Positions 1 through 14,700 of a DNA stretch of 64,000 nt are shown piece by piece. The stretch lies in assembly GCA_964036315.1 (NCBI GenBank), contig CAXIWW010000817.1, forward strand, positions 4,437,501 through 4,501,500, given 5' to 3'. The stretch is from Acanthosepion esculentum. Lineage: Eukaryota > Mollusca > Cephalopoda > Sepiida > Sepiidae. Within the stretch, counting starts at the first letter, position 1. Each line of letters begins with the position of its first letter. The notes under the pieces are model-generated. The model searched no databases. It was not told the DNA's origin and saw only the letters and a list, made by a program, of their open reading frames with translations. Made by a program: the position numbers and the translations under genes.

Positions 1-720
1 AATAGTGACCCCCCACTAAAAAAAAAACACTATGAAAGTATAAAAATAGATGTTTATATAAAAACTTGCGAACAACACCAGTTGATAGCAAAAGTGCCAA
101 CAGCACCACAGCTGATAGCAAAAGTGCCAACAGCTGATAGCAAAAGTGCCAACAGCACCACATTGCCAACTAGTCCTAGGTATGACAATAAACTACATCT
201 GACAGAAAGGCTTCTGATCACAAAGGGTCCCAGCTATGAGCAAATAGTGACCCCCCCTAAAAAAAAACACTATGAATGTATAAAAATACATGTTTATATA
301 AAAACTAGCGAACAACACCAGTTGATAGCAAAAGTGCCAACAGCACCACAGCTGATAGTAAAAGTGCCAACAGCTGATAGCAAAAGTGCCAACAGCTGAT
401 AGCAAAAGTGACAACAGCACCACAGTGCCAACTAGTCCTAGGTATGACTATAAACTACATCTGACAGCAAGTCTTCTGATCACAAAGGGTCCCAGCTATG
501 AGCAAATAGTGACCCCCACTAAAAAAAAACACTATGAATGTATAAAAATACATGTTTATATAAAAACTGTCAGTTGATAGCAAAAGTGCAAACAGCACCA
601 CAGCTGATAGCAAAAGTGCCAACAGATGATAGCAAATGTGCCAACAGCTGATATCAAAAGTGCCAACAGCTCATAGCAAAAGTGCCAACAGCTGATAGCA
701 AACGTGCCAACAGCACCACA

Positions 721-3700
721 GTGCCAACTAATACTAGGTATGACTATAAACTACATCTGACAGCAAGGCTTCGGATCACAAAGGGATCCCAGCTCCAAGC
801 ACATAGTGACCCCCCCTTAAAAAAAACACTATGAAAGTATAAAAATACATGTTTATATAAAAACTTGCGAACAACTCCAGTTGATAGCAAAAGTGCCAAC
901 AGCACCACAGCTGATAGCAAAAGTGCCAACAGCTGATAGCCAAAGTGCCAACAGCTGATAGCAAAAGTGCCAAAAGCTGATAGCAAAATTGCCAACAGCT
1001 GATAGCAAAAGTGCCAACAGCTGATAGCAAAAGTGCCAACAGCTGATAGCAAAAGTGCCAACAGCTGATAGCAAAAGTGCCAACAGCTGATAGCAAAAGT
1101 GCCAAAAGCTGATAGAAAAAGTGCCAACAGCACCACAGTGCCAACTAATCCTAGGTATGACTATAAACTACATCTAACAGCAAGGCTTCTGATCACAAAG
1201 GGTCCCAGCTATGAGCAAATAGTTTTCCCCCACTAAAAAAAACACTATGAAAGTATAAAAATACATGTTTATATAAAAACTTGCGAACAACACCAGTTGA
1301 TAGCAAAAGTGCAAACAGCACCACAGCTGATAGCAAAAGTGCCAACAGCTGATAGCAAAAGTGCCAACAGCTGATAGCAAAAGTGCCAACAGCTGATAGC
1401 ACAAGTGCCAACAGCACCACAGTGCCAACTAGTCCTAGGTATGACTATAAACTACATCTGACAGCAAGGCTTCTGATCACAAAGGGTCCCAGCTATGAGC
1501 AAATAGTGACCCCCCACTAAAAAAAAACACTATGAAAGTATAAAAATAGATGTTTATATAAAAACTTGCGAACAACACCAGTTGATAGCAAAAGTGCCAA
1601 CAGCACCACAGCTGATAACAAAAGAGCCAACAGCTGATAGCAAAGTGCCAACAGCTGATAGCAAAAGTGCCAACAGCTGATAGCAAAAGTGCCAACAGCA
1701 CCACAATGCCAACTCGTCCTAGGTATGACAATAAACTACATCTGACAGCAAGGCTTCTGATCACAAAGGGTCCCAGCTATGAGCACATAGTGACACCCCA
1801 CTAAAAAAAACACTATGAATGTATAAAAATACATATTTATATAAAAACATGCGAACAACACCAGTTGATAGCAAAAGTGCCTACAGCACCACAGCTGATA
1901 GCAAAAGTGCCAACAGCTGATAGCAAAAGTGCCAACAGCTGATAGTAAAAGTGCCAAAAGCTGATAGCAAAAGTGCCAACAGATGATGGCAAAAGTGCCA
2001 ACAGATGATAGCAAATGTGCCAACAGCTGATAGGAAAAGTGCCAACAGCTGATAGCAAAGTGCCAACAGCTGATAGCAAACGTGCCAAAAGCTGATAACA
2101 AAAGTGCCAACAGCTGATAGCAAAAGTGCCAACAGCTGATACCAAAAGTGCGAAAAGCTGATAGCAAAAGTGCCAACAGCTGATAGCAAAAGTGCCAACA
2201 GCTGATAGCAAAAGTGCCAACAGCTGATAGAAAAAGTGCCAACAGCACCACAGTGCCAACTAGTCCTAGGAATGACTATAAACTACATCTGACAGCAAGG
2301 CTTCTGATCACAAACGGTCCCAGGTATGAGCAAATAGTGACCCCCCACTAAAAAAAAACACTATGAATGTATAAAAATACATGTTTATATAAAAACTTGC
2401 GAACAACACCAGTTGATAGCAAAAGTGCCAACAGCACCACAGCTGATAGCAAAAGTGCCAACAGCCGATAGCAAAAGTGCCAACAGCTGATAGCAAAAGT
2501 GCCAACTGCTGATAGCTAAAGTGCCAACAGCTGATAGCAAAAGTGCCAAGAGCACCACATTGCCAACTAGTCCAAGGTATGACTATAACTACATCTGACA
2601 GCAAGGCTTCTGATCACAAATGGTCCCAGCTATGAGCAAATAGTGACCCCCAACTAAAAAAAAACACTATGAATGTATAAAAATACATGTTTATATAAAA
2701 ACTTGCGAACACCACCAGTTGATAGCAAAAGTGCCCACAGCTGATAGCAAAAGTGCCAACAGCTGATAGCAAAAGTGCCAACAGCTGATAGCAAAAGTAC
2801 CAACAGCTGATAGCAAAAGTGCCAACAGCACCACAGTGCCAACTAATACTAGGTATGACTATAAACTACATCTGACAGCAAGGCTTCGGATCACAAAGGG
2901 TCCCAGCTCCAAGCAAATAGTGACCCCCCCTTAAAAAAAACACTATGAAAGTATAAAAATACATGTTTATATAAAAACTTGCGAACAACTCCAGTTGATA
3001 GCAAAAGTGCCAACAGCACCACAGCTGATAGCAAAAGTGCCAACAGCTGATAGCCAAAGTGCCAACAGCTGATAGCAAAAGTGCCAAAAGCTGATAGCAA
3101 AATTGCCAACAGCTGATAGCAAAAGTGCCAACAGCTGATAGCAAAAGTGCCAACAGCTGATAGCAAAAGTGCCAACAGCTGATAGCAAAAGTGCCAAAAG
3201 CTGATAGAAAAAGTGCCAACAGCACCACAGTGCCAACTAATCCTAGGTATGACTATAAACTACATCTAACAGCAAGGCTTCTGATCACAAAGGGTCCCAG
3301 CTATGAGCAAATAGTTTCCCCCCACTAAAAAAAACACTATGAAAGTATAAAAATACATGTTTATATAAAAACTTGCGAACAACACCAGTTGATAGCAAAA
3401 GTGCAAACAGCACCACAGCTGATAGCAAAAGTGCCAACAGCTGATAGAAAAAGTGCCAACAGCTGATAGCAAAAGTGCCAACAGCTGATAGCACAAGTGC
3501 CAACAGCACCACAGTGCCAACTAGTCCTAGGTATGACTATAAACTACATCTGACAGCAAGGCTTCTGATCACAAAGGGTCCCAGGTATGAGCAAATAGTG
3601 ACCCCCCACTAAAAAAAAACACTATGAAAGTATAAAAATAGATGTTTATATAAAAACTTGCGAACAACACCAGTTGATAGCAAAAGTGCCAACAGCACCA

Positions 3701-5171
3701 CAGCTGATAACAAAAGAGCCAACAGCTGATAGCAAAAGTGCCAACAGCTGATAGCAAAAGTGCCAACAACTGATAGCACAAGTGCCAACAGCACCACAGT
3801 GCCAACTAGTCCTAGGTATGACTATAAACTACATCTGACAGCAAGGCTTCTGATCACATAGGGTCCCAGCTATGAGCAAATAGTGACACCCCACTAAAAA
3901 AAACACTATGAATGTATAAAAATACATGTTTATATAAAAACATGCGAACAACACCAGTTGATAGCAAAAGTGCCAACAGCACCACAGCTGATAGCAAAAG
4001 TGCTAACAGCTGATAGCAAAAGTGCCAACAGCACAATATGGCCAACTAGTCCAATGTATGACTATAAACTACATCTGACAGCAAGGCTTCTGATCACAAA
4101 GGTTCCCAGCTATGAGCAAATAGGGACCCCCCACTAAAAAAAAACACTATGAATGTATAAAAATACATGTTTATATAAAAACTTGCGAACAACACCAGTT
4201 GATAGCAAAAGTGCCTACAGCACCACAGCTGATAGCAAAAGTGCCAACAGCTCATAGCAAAAGTGCCAACAGCTGATAGTAAAAGTGCCAAAAGCTGATA
4301 GCAAAAGTGCCAACAGATGATGGCAAAAGTGCCAACAGATGATAGCAAATGTGCCAACAGCTGAAAGGAAAATGCCAACAGCTGATAGCAAAGTGCCAAC
4401 AGCTGATAGCAAACGTGCCAAAAGCTGATAACAAAAGTGCCAACAGCTGATAGCAAAAGTGCCAACAGCTGATACCAAAAGTGCGAAAAGCTGATAGCAA
4501 AAGTGCCAACAGCTGATAGCAAAAGTGCCAACAGCTGATAGCAAAAGTGCCAACAGCTGATAGAAAAAGTGCCAACAGCACCACAGTGCCAACTAGTCCT
4601 AGGTATGACTATAAACTACATCTGACAGCAAGGCTTCTGATCACAAAGGGTCCCAGCTAAGAGCAAATAGTGACCCCCCACTAAAAAAAAACACTATGAA
4701 TGTATAAATATACATGTTTATATAAAAACTTGCGAACAACACCAGTTGATAGCAAAAGTGCCAACAGCACCACAGCTGATAGCAAAAGTGCCAACAGCTG
4801 ATAGCAAAAGTGCCAACAGCTGATAGCAAAAGTGCCAACTGCTGATAGCTAAAGTGCCAACAGCTGATAGCAAAAGTGCCAAGAGCACCACATTGCCAAC
4901 TAGTCCAAGGTATGACTATACCTACATCTGACAGCAAGGCTACTGATCACAAATGGTCCCAGCTATGAGCAAATAGTGACCCCCAACTAAAAAAAACACT
5001 ATGAATGTATAAAAATACATGTTTATATAAAAACTTGCGAAGACCACCAGTTGATAGCAAAAGTGCCCACAGCTGATAGCAAAAGTGCCAACAGCTGATA
5101 GCAAAAGTGCCAACAGCTGATAGCAAAAGTACCAACAGCTGATAGCAAAAGTGCCAACAGCACCACAGTGC
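721..5171 (+). repeat. Higher-order tandem duplication, ~2.1 and ~2.3 kb copies
   Basis: Copy 1 is about 721-2835 and copy 2 about 2836-5171. Both start with the rare ACTAATACTAGG followed by CTTCGGATC and CAGCTCCAAGC, and then share the same order of units and of rare variants (TAGTTTTCCC / TAGTTTCCCC, GATGATGGC, CCAACTGCTGATAGC). The offset starts near 2,115 bp and drops to 2,092 bp where copy 2 has one 22-mer fewer. It becomes 2,333 bp after copy 2 gains one whole unit at about 3,806-4,045. Confidence 0.88.
1895..2245 (+). repeat. 22-bp minisatellite run, 16 copies
   Basis: Uninterrupted 22-mers between CACCACAG and the next CACCACAGTGCC. The length of 351 bp equals 16 x 22 minus one base, explained by one 21-bp copy (GATAGCAAAGTGCC). 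Several copies carry point variants such as GATGATGGC and GATACC. Confidence 0.9.
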
Positions 5172-8100
5172 CAACTAGTCCTAGGTATGACTATAAACTA
5201 CATCTGACAGCAAGGCTTCTGATCACAAAGGGTCCCAGGTATGAGCAAATAGTGACCCCCCACTAAAAAAAACACTATGAAAGCATAAAAATACATGTTT
5301 ATATAAAAACGTGCGAACAACACCAGTTGATAGCAAAAGTGCCAACAGCACCACAGCTGATAGCAAAAGTGCCAACAGCTGATAGCAAAAGTGCCAACAG
5401 CTGATAGCAAAAGTACCAACAGCTGATAGCAAAAGTGCCAACAGCATCACAGTGCCAACTAGTCCTAGGTATAACTATAAAGTACATCTGACAGCAAGGC
5501 TTCTGATCACAAAGGGTCCCAGATATGAGCAAATAGTGACCCCCAACTAAAAAAAACATTATGAAAGTATAAAAATACATGTTTATAAAAAAACTTGCGA
5601 ACAACACCAGTTGATAGCAAAAGTGCCAACAGCACCACAGCTGATAGCAAAAGTGCCAACAGCTGAAGCAAAAGTGCCAAAAGCTGATAGCAAAAGTGCC
5701 AACAGCTGATAGCAAAAGTGCCAACAGCTGATAGCAAAAGTGCAAACAGCACCACAGTTCCAACTAGTCCTAGGTATGACTATAAACTACATCTGACAGC
5801 AAGGATTCTGATCACAAAGGGTCCCAGCTATGAGCAAATAGTGAACCCCCCACTAAAAAAAAACACTATGAAAGTATAAAATTACATGTTTCTATAAAAA
5901 CTTGCGAACAACACCAGTTGATAGCAAAAGTGCAAACAGCACGACAGCTGATAGCAAAAGTGCCACAGCTGGTAGCAAAAGTGCCATCAGCTGATAGCAA
6001 AAGTGCCAACAGCTGAAACCAAAAGCTGATTGCAAAATTGCCAACAGCGGATAGCAAAATGCCAACAGCTGATAGCAAATGTGCCAACAGCTGAAAGCAA
6101 AAATGCCAACAGCTGATAGCAAAAGTGCCAACAGCACCACAGTGCCAACTAGTCCTATGTATGACTATGAACTACATCTGAAACAAGGCTTCTGATCACA
6201 AAGTGTCCCATCTATGAGCAAATAGTGACCCCCCACTAAAAAAAACACTATGAAAGTATAAAAATACATGTTTATCTAAAAACTTGCGAACAACACCAGT
6301 TGATAGCTAAAGTGACAAAAGCTGATAGCAAAAGTGCCAACAGCTGATAGCAAAAGTGCCAACAGCTGATAGCAAAAGTGCCAACAGCACCACAGTGCCA
6401 ACTAGTCCTAGGTATGACTATAAACTACATCTGACAGCAAGGCTTCTGATCACAAAGTGTACCAGCTATGAGCAAATAGTGACCCCCCACTAAAAAAAAA
6501 CACTATGAATGTATAAAAATACATGTTTATATAAAAACTTGCGAACAACACCAGTTGATAGCAAAAGTGCCAACAGAACCACAGCTGATAGCAAAATTGC
6601 CAACAGGTGATAGCAAAAGTGTCAACAGCTGATAGCAAAAGTGCCAACAGCTGATAGCAAAAGTGCCAACAGCTGATACCAAAAGCTGATAGCAAAAGTG
6701 CCAACAGCTGATATCAAAAGTGCCAACAAATGACACCAAAATTGCCAACAGCGGATAGCAAAATGCCAACAGCTGATAGCAAATGTGCCAACAGCTGATA
6801 GCAAAAATGCCAACAGCTGATACCAAAAGTGCCAAAAGCTGATAGCAAAAGTGCCAACAGCTGATAGCAAAAGTGCCAACAGCACCACAGTGCCAACTAG
6901 TCCTAGGTATGACTATAAACTACATCTGACAACAAGACTTCTCATCACAAAGGGTCCCAGCTATGAGCAAATAGTGAACCCCCACTAAAAAAAAAACACT
7001 ATGAAAGTATAAAAATACATGTTTATATAAAAACTTGCGAACAACACCAGTTGATAGCAAAAGTGCCAACAGCACCACAGCTGATAGCAAAAGTGCCAAC
7101 AGCTGAGAGCAAAAGTGCCAGCAGCTGATACCAAAAGTGCCAAAAGCTGATAGCAAAAGTGCCAACAGCTGATAGCAAAAGTGCCAACAGCACCACAGTG
7201 CCAACTAGTCCTAGGTATGACTATAAACTACATCTGACAGCAAGGCTTCGGATCACAAAGGGGCCCAGCTATGAGCAAATAGTGACCCCCCCACTAAAAA
7301 AACTCTATGAAAGTATAAAAATACATGTTTATATAAAAACTTGCGAACAACACCAGTTGATAGCAAAAGTGCCAACAGCACCACAGCTGATAGCAAAAGT
7401 GCCAACAGCTGAGAGCAAAAGTGCCAACAGCTGATACCAAAAGTGCCAACAGCTGATAGCAAAAGTGCCAACAGCTGATAGCAAAAGTGCCAACAGCACC
7501 ACAGTGCCAACTAGTCCTAGGTATGACTACAAACTACATCTGACAGCAAGTCTTCTGATCACAAAGGGTCCCAGCTATGAGCAAATAGTGACGCCCCACT
7601 AAAAAAAAAACACTATGAATGTATACAAATACATGTTTATATAAAAACTTGCGAACAACACCAGTTGATAGCAAAAGTGCCAACAGCACCACAGCTGATA
7701 GCAAAAGTGCCAACAGCTGATAGCAAAAGTGCCAACAGCACCACAGTTCCAACATGTCCTAGGTATGACTATAAACTACATCTGACAACAAGACTTCTGA
7801 TCACAAACGTTCCCAGCTTTGAGCAAATAGTGACCCCCCACTAAAAACAAAAAACTCTATGAAAGTATAAATATATATGTTTTTATAAAAACATGCGAAC
7901 AACACCAGTTGATAGCAAAAGTGAAAACAGCACCACAGCTGATAGCAAAAGTGCCAACAACTGATAGCAAAAGTGCCAACAGCTGATAGCAAAAGTGCCA
8001 ACAGCACCACAATGCCAACTAGTCCTAGGTATGACTATAAACTACATCTGACAGCAAGGCTTCTTATCACAAAGGGTCCCAGCTCTGAGCAAATAGTGAC

Positions 8101-9443
8101 CCCCCACTAACAAAAAACACTATGAATGTATAAAAATACATGTTTATATAAAAACTTGCGAACAAATCCAGTTGATAGCAAAAGTGCCAACAGCACTACA
8201 GCTGAAAGCAAAAGTGCCAACAGCTGATAGATAAAGTGCCAACAGCTGATAGCAAAAGTGCCAACAGCTAATAGCAAAAGTGCCAAAACCTGATAGCAAA
8301 AGTGCCAACAGCACCACAGTGCCAACTAGTCCTAGGAATGACTATAAACTACATCTGACAGCAAGGCTACTTATCACAAAGGGTCCCAGCTATGAGCAAA
8401 TAGTGACCCCCCACTAAAAAAACACTATGAAAGTATAAATATACATGTTTATATAAAAACTTGCGAACAACACCAGTTGATAGCAACAGTGCCAACAGCA
8501 CCACAGCTGATAGCAAAAGTGCCAACAGCTGATAGCAAAAGTGCAAACAGCTGATAGCAAAAGTGCCAACAGCTGATAGCAAAAGTGCCAAAAGCTGATA
8601 GCAAAAGTGCCACAACCTGATAGCAAAAGTGCCAACAGCACCACATTGCCAACTAGTCCTAGGTATGACAATAAACTACATCTGACAGCAAGGCTTCTGA
8701 TCACTAAGGGTCCCAGCTATGAGCAAATAGTGACCCCCCACTACAAAAAAAAAACACTATGAATGTATAAAAATACATGTTTATATAAAAACTTGCGAGC
8801 AACACCAGTTGATAGCAAAAGTGTTAACAGCACCACAGCTGATAGCAAAAGAGCCAACAGCTGATAGCAAAAGTGCCAACAGCTGATAGCAAAAGTGCCA
8901 ACAGCTGATAACAAAAGTGCCAACAGCTGATAGCAAAAGTGCCAACAGCACCACATTGCCAACTAGTCCTAGGGATGACTATAAACTACATCTGACAGCA
9001 AGGCTTCTTATCACAAAGGGTCCCAGCTTTGAGCAAATAGTGACCCCCCACTAAAAAAAACACTATGAATGTATAAAAATACATGTTTATATAAAAACTT
9101 GCGAACAACACCAGTTGATAGCAAAAGTGCCAACATCACCACAGCTGATAGCAAAAGTGCCAACAGCTGATAGCAAAAGTGCCAACAGCTGATAGCAAAA
9201 GTGCCAACCACTGATACCAAAAGTACCAAAAGCTGATAGCAAAAGTGCCAACAGCTGATAGCAAAAGTGCCAACAGCACCACAGTGCCAACTAGTCCTAG
9301 GAATGACTATAAACTACATCTGACAGCAAGGCTTCTGATCACAAAGGGTCCCAGCTATGAGCAAATAGTGACCCCCCACTAAAAAAAACACTACGAAAGT
9401 ATAAAAATACATGTTTATATAAAAACTTGCGAACAACGCCAGT

Positions 9444-11743
9444 TGATAGCAAAAGTGCCAACAGCACTACAGCTGAAAGCAAAAGTGCCAACAGCTGATA
9501 GCAAAAGTGCCAACAGCTGATAGCAAAAGTGCCAACAGCTGATAGCAAAAGTGCCAACAGCACCACAGTGCCAACTAGTCCTAGGAATGACTATAAACTA
9601 CATCTGACAGCAAGGCTACTTATCACAAAGGGTCCCAGCTATGAGCAAATAGTGACCCCCCATTAAAATCAAAACACACTATGAAAGTATAAATATACAT
9701 GTTTATATAAAAACTTGCGAACAACACCAGTTGATAGCAAAAGTGCCAACAGCAACACAGCTGATAGCAAAAGTGCCAACAGCTGATAGCAAAAGTGCAA
9801 ACAGCTGATAGCAAAAGTGCCAACAGCTGATAGCAAAAGTGCCAAAAGCTGATAGCAAAGGTGCCAACAGCACAACAGTGCCATCTAGTCCTAGGTATGA
9901 CTATAAACTACATCTGACAGCAAGGCTTCTGATCACAAAGGGTCCCAGCTATGAGCAAATAGTGACCCCCCACTAAAAAAAAACACTATGAAAGTATAAA
10001 AATACATGTTTATATAAAAACTTGCGAACAACACCAGTTGATAGCAAAAGTGCAAACAGCACCACAGCTGATAGCAAAAGTGCCAACAGCTGATAGCAAA
10101 AGTGCCAACAGCTGATAGAAAAAGTGCCAACAGCTGATAGCAAAAGTGCCAACAGCACCACAGTGCCAACTAGTCCTAGGTATGACTATAAACTACATCT
10201 GACAGCAAGGCTTCTGATCACAAAGGGTCCCAGCTATGAGCAAATAGTGGCCCCCCACTACAAAAAAAACACTACGAATGTATAAAAATACATGTTTATA
10301 TAAAAACTTGCGAGCAACACCAGTTGATAGCAAAAGTGTTAACAGCACCACAGCTGATAGCAAAAGAGCCAACAGCTGATAGCAAAAGTGCCAACAGCAC
10401 CACATTGCCAACTAGTCCTAGGTATGACTATAAACTACATCTGACAGCAAGGCTTCTGATCACAAAGGGTCCCAGCTTTGAGCAAATAGTGACCCCCCAC
10501 TAAAAAAACACTATGAATGTATAAAAATACATGTTTATATAAAAATTTGCGAACAACACCAGTTGATAGCAAAAGTGCCAACATCACCACAGCTGATAGC
10601 AAAAGTGCCAACAGCACTACAGCTGAAAGCAAAAGTGCCAACAGCTGATAGCAAAAGTGCCAACAGCTGATAGCAAAAGTGCCAACAGCTGATAGCAAAA
10701 GTGCCAACAGCACCACAGTGCCAACTAGTCCTAGGAATGACTATAAACTACATCTGACAGCAAGGCTACTTATCACAAAGGGTCCCAGCTATGAGCAAAT
10801 AGTGACCCCCCATTAAAATCAAAACACACTATGAAAGTATAAATATACATGTTTATATAAAAACTTGCGAACAACACCAGTTGATAGCAAAAGTGCCAAC
10901 AGCAACACAGCTGATAGCAAAAGTGCCAACAGCTGATAGCAAAAGTGCAAACAGCTGATAGCAAAAGTGCCAACAGCTGATAGCAAAAGTGCCAAAAGCT
11001 GATAGCAAAGGTGCCAACAGCACAACAGTGCCATCTAGTCCTAGGTATGACTATAAACTACATCTGACAGCAAGGCTTCTGATCACAAAGGGTCCCAGCT
11101 ATGAGCAAATAGTGACCCCCCACTAAAAAAAAACACTATGAAAGTATAAAAATACATGTTTATATAAAAACTTGCGAACAACACCAGTTGATAGCAAAAG
11201 TGCAAACAGCACCACAGCTGATAGCAAAAGTGCCAACAGCTGATAGCAAAAGTGCCAACAGCTGATAGAAAAAGTGCCAACAGCTGATAGCAAAAGTGCC
11301 AACAGCACCACAGTGCCAACTAGTCCTAGGTATGACTATAAACTACATCTGACAGCAAGGCTTCTGATCACAAAGGGTCCCAGCTATGAGCAAATAGTGG
11401 CCCCCCACTACAAAAAAAACACTACGAATGTATAAAAATACATGTTTATATAAAAACTTGCGAGCAACACCAGTTGATAGCAAAAGTGTTAACAGCACCA
11501 CAGCTGATAGCAAAAGAGCCAACAGCTGATAGCAAAAGTGCCAACAGCACCACATTGCCAACTAGTCCTAGGTATGACTATAAACTACATCTGACAGCAA
11601 GGCTTCTGATCACAAAGGGTCCCAGCTTTGAGCAAATAGTGACCCCCCACTAAAAAAACACTATGAATGTATAAAAATACATGTTTATATAAAAACTTGC
11701 GAACAACACCAGTTGATAGCAAAAGTGCCAACATCACCACAGC
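9444..11743 (+). repeat. Very recent tandem duplication of 1,150 bp
   Basis: Copy 1 is about 9,444-10,593 and copy 2 about 10,594-11,743. Reading both through, I saw one substitution (AAAAATTTGC near 10,543 against AAAAACTTGC near 11,693). Shared rare marks include CCATTAAAATC, GCAACACAG, CCATCTAGTCC, AGTGGCCCCCCACTAC and CGAGCAACACC. The junction lies inside a 22-mer-like segment, so an unequal exchange between 22-mers would produce it. Confidence 0.92.
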
Positions 11744-14700
11744 TGATAGCAAAAGTGCCAACAGCTGATAGCAAAAGTGCCAACAGCTGATAGCACAAGT
11801 GCCAACAGCTGATAGCAAAAGTGCCAACCACTGATACCAAAAGTGCCAACAGCTGATAGCAAAAGTGCCAACAGCTGATAGCAAATGTGCCAACAGCACC
11901 ACAGTGCCAACTAGTCCTAGGAATGATTATAAACTACAACTGACAGCAAGGCTTCTGATCACAAAGGGTCCCAGCTATGAGCAAATACTGACCCCCCACT
12001 AAAAAAAACATTACGAAAGTATAAAAATACATGTTTATATAAAAACTTGCGAACAACGCCAGTTGATAGAAAAAGTGCCAACAGCACCACAGCTGATAGC
12101 AAAAGTGCCAACAGCTGATAGCAAAAGTGCCAACAGCTGATACCATAAGTGCCAAAAGCTGATAGCAAAAGTGCCAACAGCTGATAGCAAAAGTGCCAAC
12201 AGCACCACAGTGCCAACTAGTCCTAGGTATGACTATAAACTACATCTGACAGCAAGGCTTCTGTTCACAAAGGGGCCCAGCTATGAGCAAATGACCCCCA
12301 CTAAAAAAAACTCTATGAAAGTATAAAAATACATGTTTATATAAAAACTTGCGAACAACACCAGTTGATAGCAAAAATGCCAACAGCACCACAGCTGATA
12401 GGAAAAGTGCCAACAGCTGAGAGCAAAAGTGCCAACAGCTGATACCAAAAGTGCCAACAGCTGATAGCAAAAGTGCCAACAGCTGATAGCAAAAGTGCCA
12501 ACAGCACCACAGTGCCAACTAGTCCTAGGTAAGACTATAAACTACATCTGACAGCAAGTCTTCTGACCACAAAGGGTCCCAGCTATGAGCAAATAGTGAC
12601 GCCCCACTAAAAAAAAAACACTATGAATGTATAAAAATACATGTTTATATAAAAACTTGCGAACAACACCAGTTGATAGCAAAAGTGCCAACAGCACCAC
12701 AGCTGATAGCAAAAGTGCCAACAGCTGATAGCAAAAGTGCCAACAGCTGATAGCAAAAGTGCCAACAGCACCACAGTGCCAACATGTCCTAGGTATGACT
12801 ATAAACTACATCTGACAGCAAGGGTTCTGATCACAAAGGGTCCAAGCTATGAGCAAATAGTGACCCCCCACTAAAAAAAAACACTATGAAAGTATTAAAA
12901 TACATGTTTATATAAAAACTTGCGGACAACACCAGTTGATAGCAAAAGTGCCAATAGCAACACAGCTGATAGCAAAAGTGCCAACAGCTGATAACAAAAG
13001 TGCCAACAGCACCACAGTGCGAACTAGTCCTAGGTATGACTATAAACTACATCTGACAACAAGACTTCTGATCACAAAGGTTCCCAGCTTTGAGCAAATA
13101 GTGACCCCCCACTAAAAACAAAATACACTATGAAAGTATAAATATATATGTTTTTATAAAAACATGCGAACAACACCAGTTGATAGCAAAAGTGAAAACA
13201 GCACCACAGCCGATAGCAAAAGTGCCAACAACTGATAGCAAAAGTGCCAACAGCTGATAGCAAAAGTGCCAACAGCTGATAGCAAAAGTGCCAAAAGCTG
13301 ATAGCAAAGGTGCCAACAGCACAACAGTGCCATCTAGTCCTAGGTATGACTATAAACTACATCTGACAGCAAGGCTTCTGATCACAAAGGGTCCCAGCTA
13401 TGAGCAAATAGTGACCCCCCACTAAAAAAAAACACTATGAAAGTATAAAAATACATGTTTATATAAAAACTTGCGAACAACACCAGTTGATAGCAAAAGT
13501 GCAAACAGCACCACAGCTGATAGCAAAGTGCCAACAGCTGATAGCAAAAGTGCCAACAGCTGATAGCAAAAGTGCCAACAGCTGATAGCAAAAGTGCCAA
13601 CAGCACCACAGTGCCAACTAGTCCTAGGAATGACTATAAACTACATCTGACATCAAGGCTACTTATCACAAAGGGTCCCAGCTATGAGCAAATAGTGACA
13701 CCCCACTAAAAAAACACTATGAAAGTATAAATATACATGTTTATATAAAAACTTGCAAACAACACCAGTTGATAGCAAAAGTGCCAACAGCACCACAGCT
13801 GATAGCAAAAGTGCAAACAGCTGATATCAAAAGTGCAAACAGCTGATAGCAAAAGTGCCAACAGCTGATAGCAAAAGTGCCAAAAGCTGATAGCAAAGGT
13901 GCCAACAGCACAACAGTGCCATCTAGTCCTAGGTATGACTATAAACTACATCTGACAGCAAGGCTTCTGATCACAAAGGGTCCCAGCTATGAGCAAATAG
14001 TGACCCCCCACTACAAAAAAAACACTACGAATGTATAAAAATACATGTTTATATAAAAACTTGCGAGCAACACCAGTTGATAGCAAAAGTTTTAACAGCA
14101 CCACAGCTGAAAGCAAAAGAGCCAACAGCTGATAGCAAAAGTGCCAACAGCTGATAGCAAAAGTGCCAACAGCTGATAACAAAAGTGACAACAGCTGATA
14201 GCAAAAGTGCCAACAGCACCACATTGCCAACTAGTCCTAGGGATGACTATAAACTACATCTGACAGCAAGGCTTCTTATCACAAAGGGTCCCAGTTTTGA
14301 GCAAATAGTGACCCCCCACTAAAAAAAACACTATGAATGTATAAAAAAACATGTTTATATAAAAACTTGCGAACAACACCAGTTGATAGCAAAAGTGCCA
14401 ACATCACCACAGCTGATAGCAAAAGTGCCAACAGCTGATAGCAAAAGTGCCAACAGCTGATAGCACAAGTGCCAACAGCTGATAGCAAAAGTGCCAACCA
14501 CTGATACCAAAAGTGCCAACAGCTGATAGCAAAAGTGCCAACAGCTGATAGCAAATGTGCCAACAGCACCACAGTGCCAACTAGTCCTAGGAATGATTAT
14601 AAACTACAACTGACAGCAAGGCTTCTGATCACAAAGGGTCCCAGCTATGAGCAAATACTGACCCCCCACTAAAAAAAACACTACGAAAGTATAAAAATAC

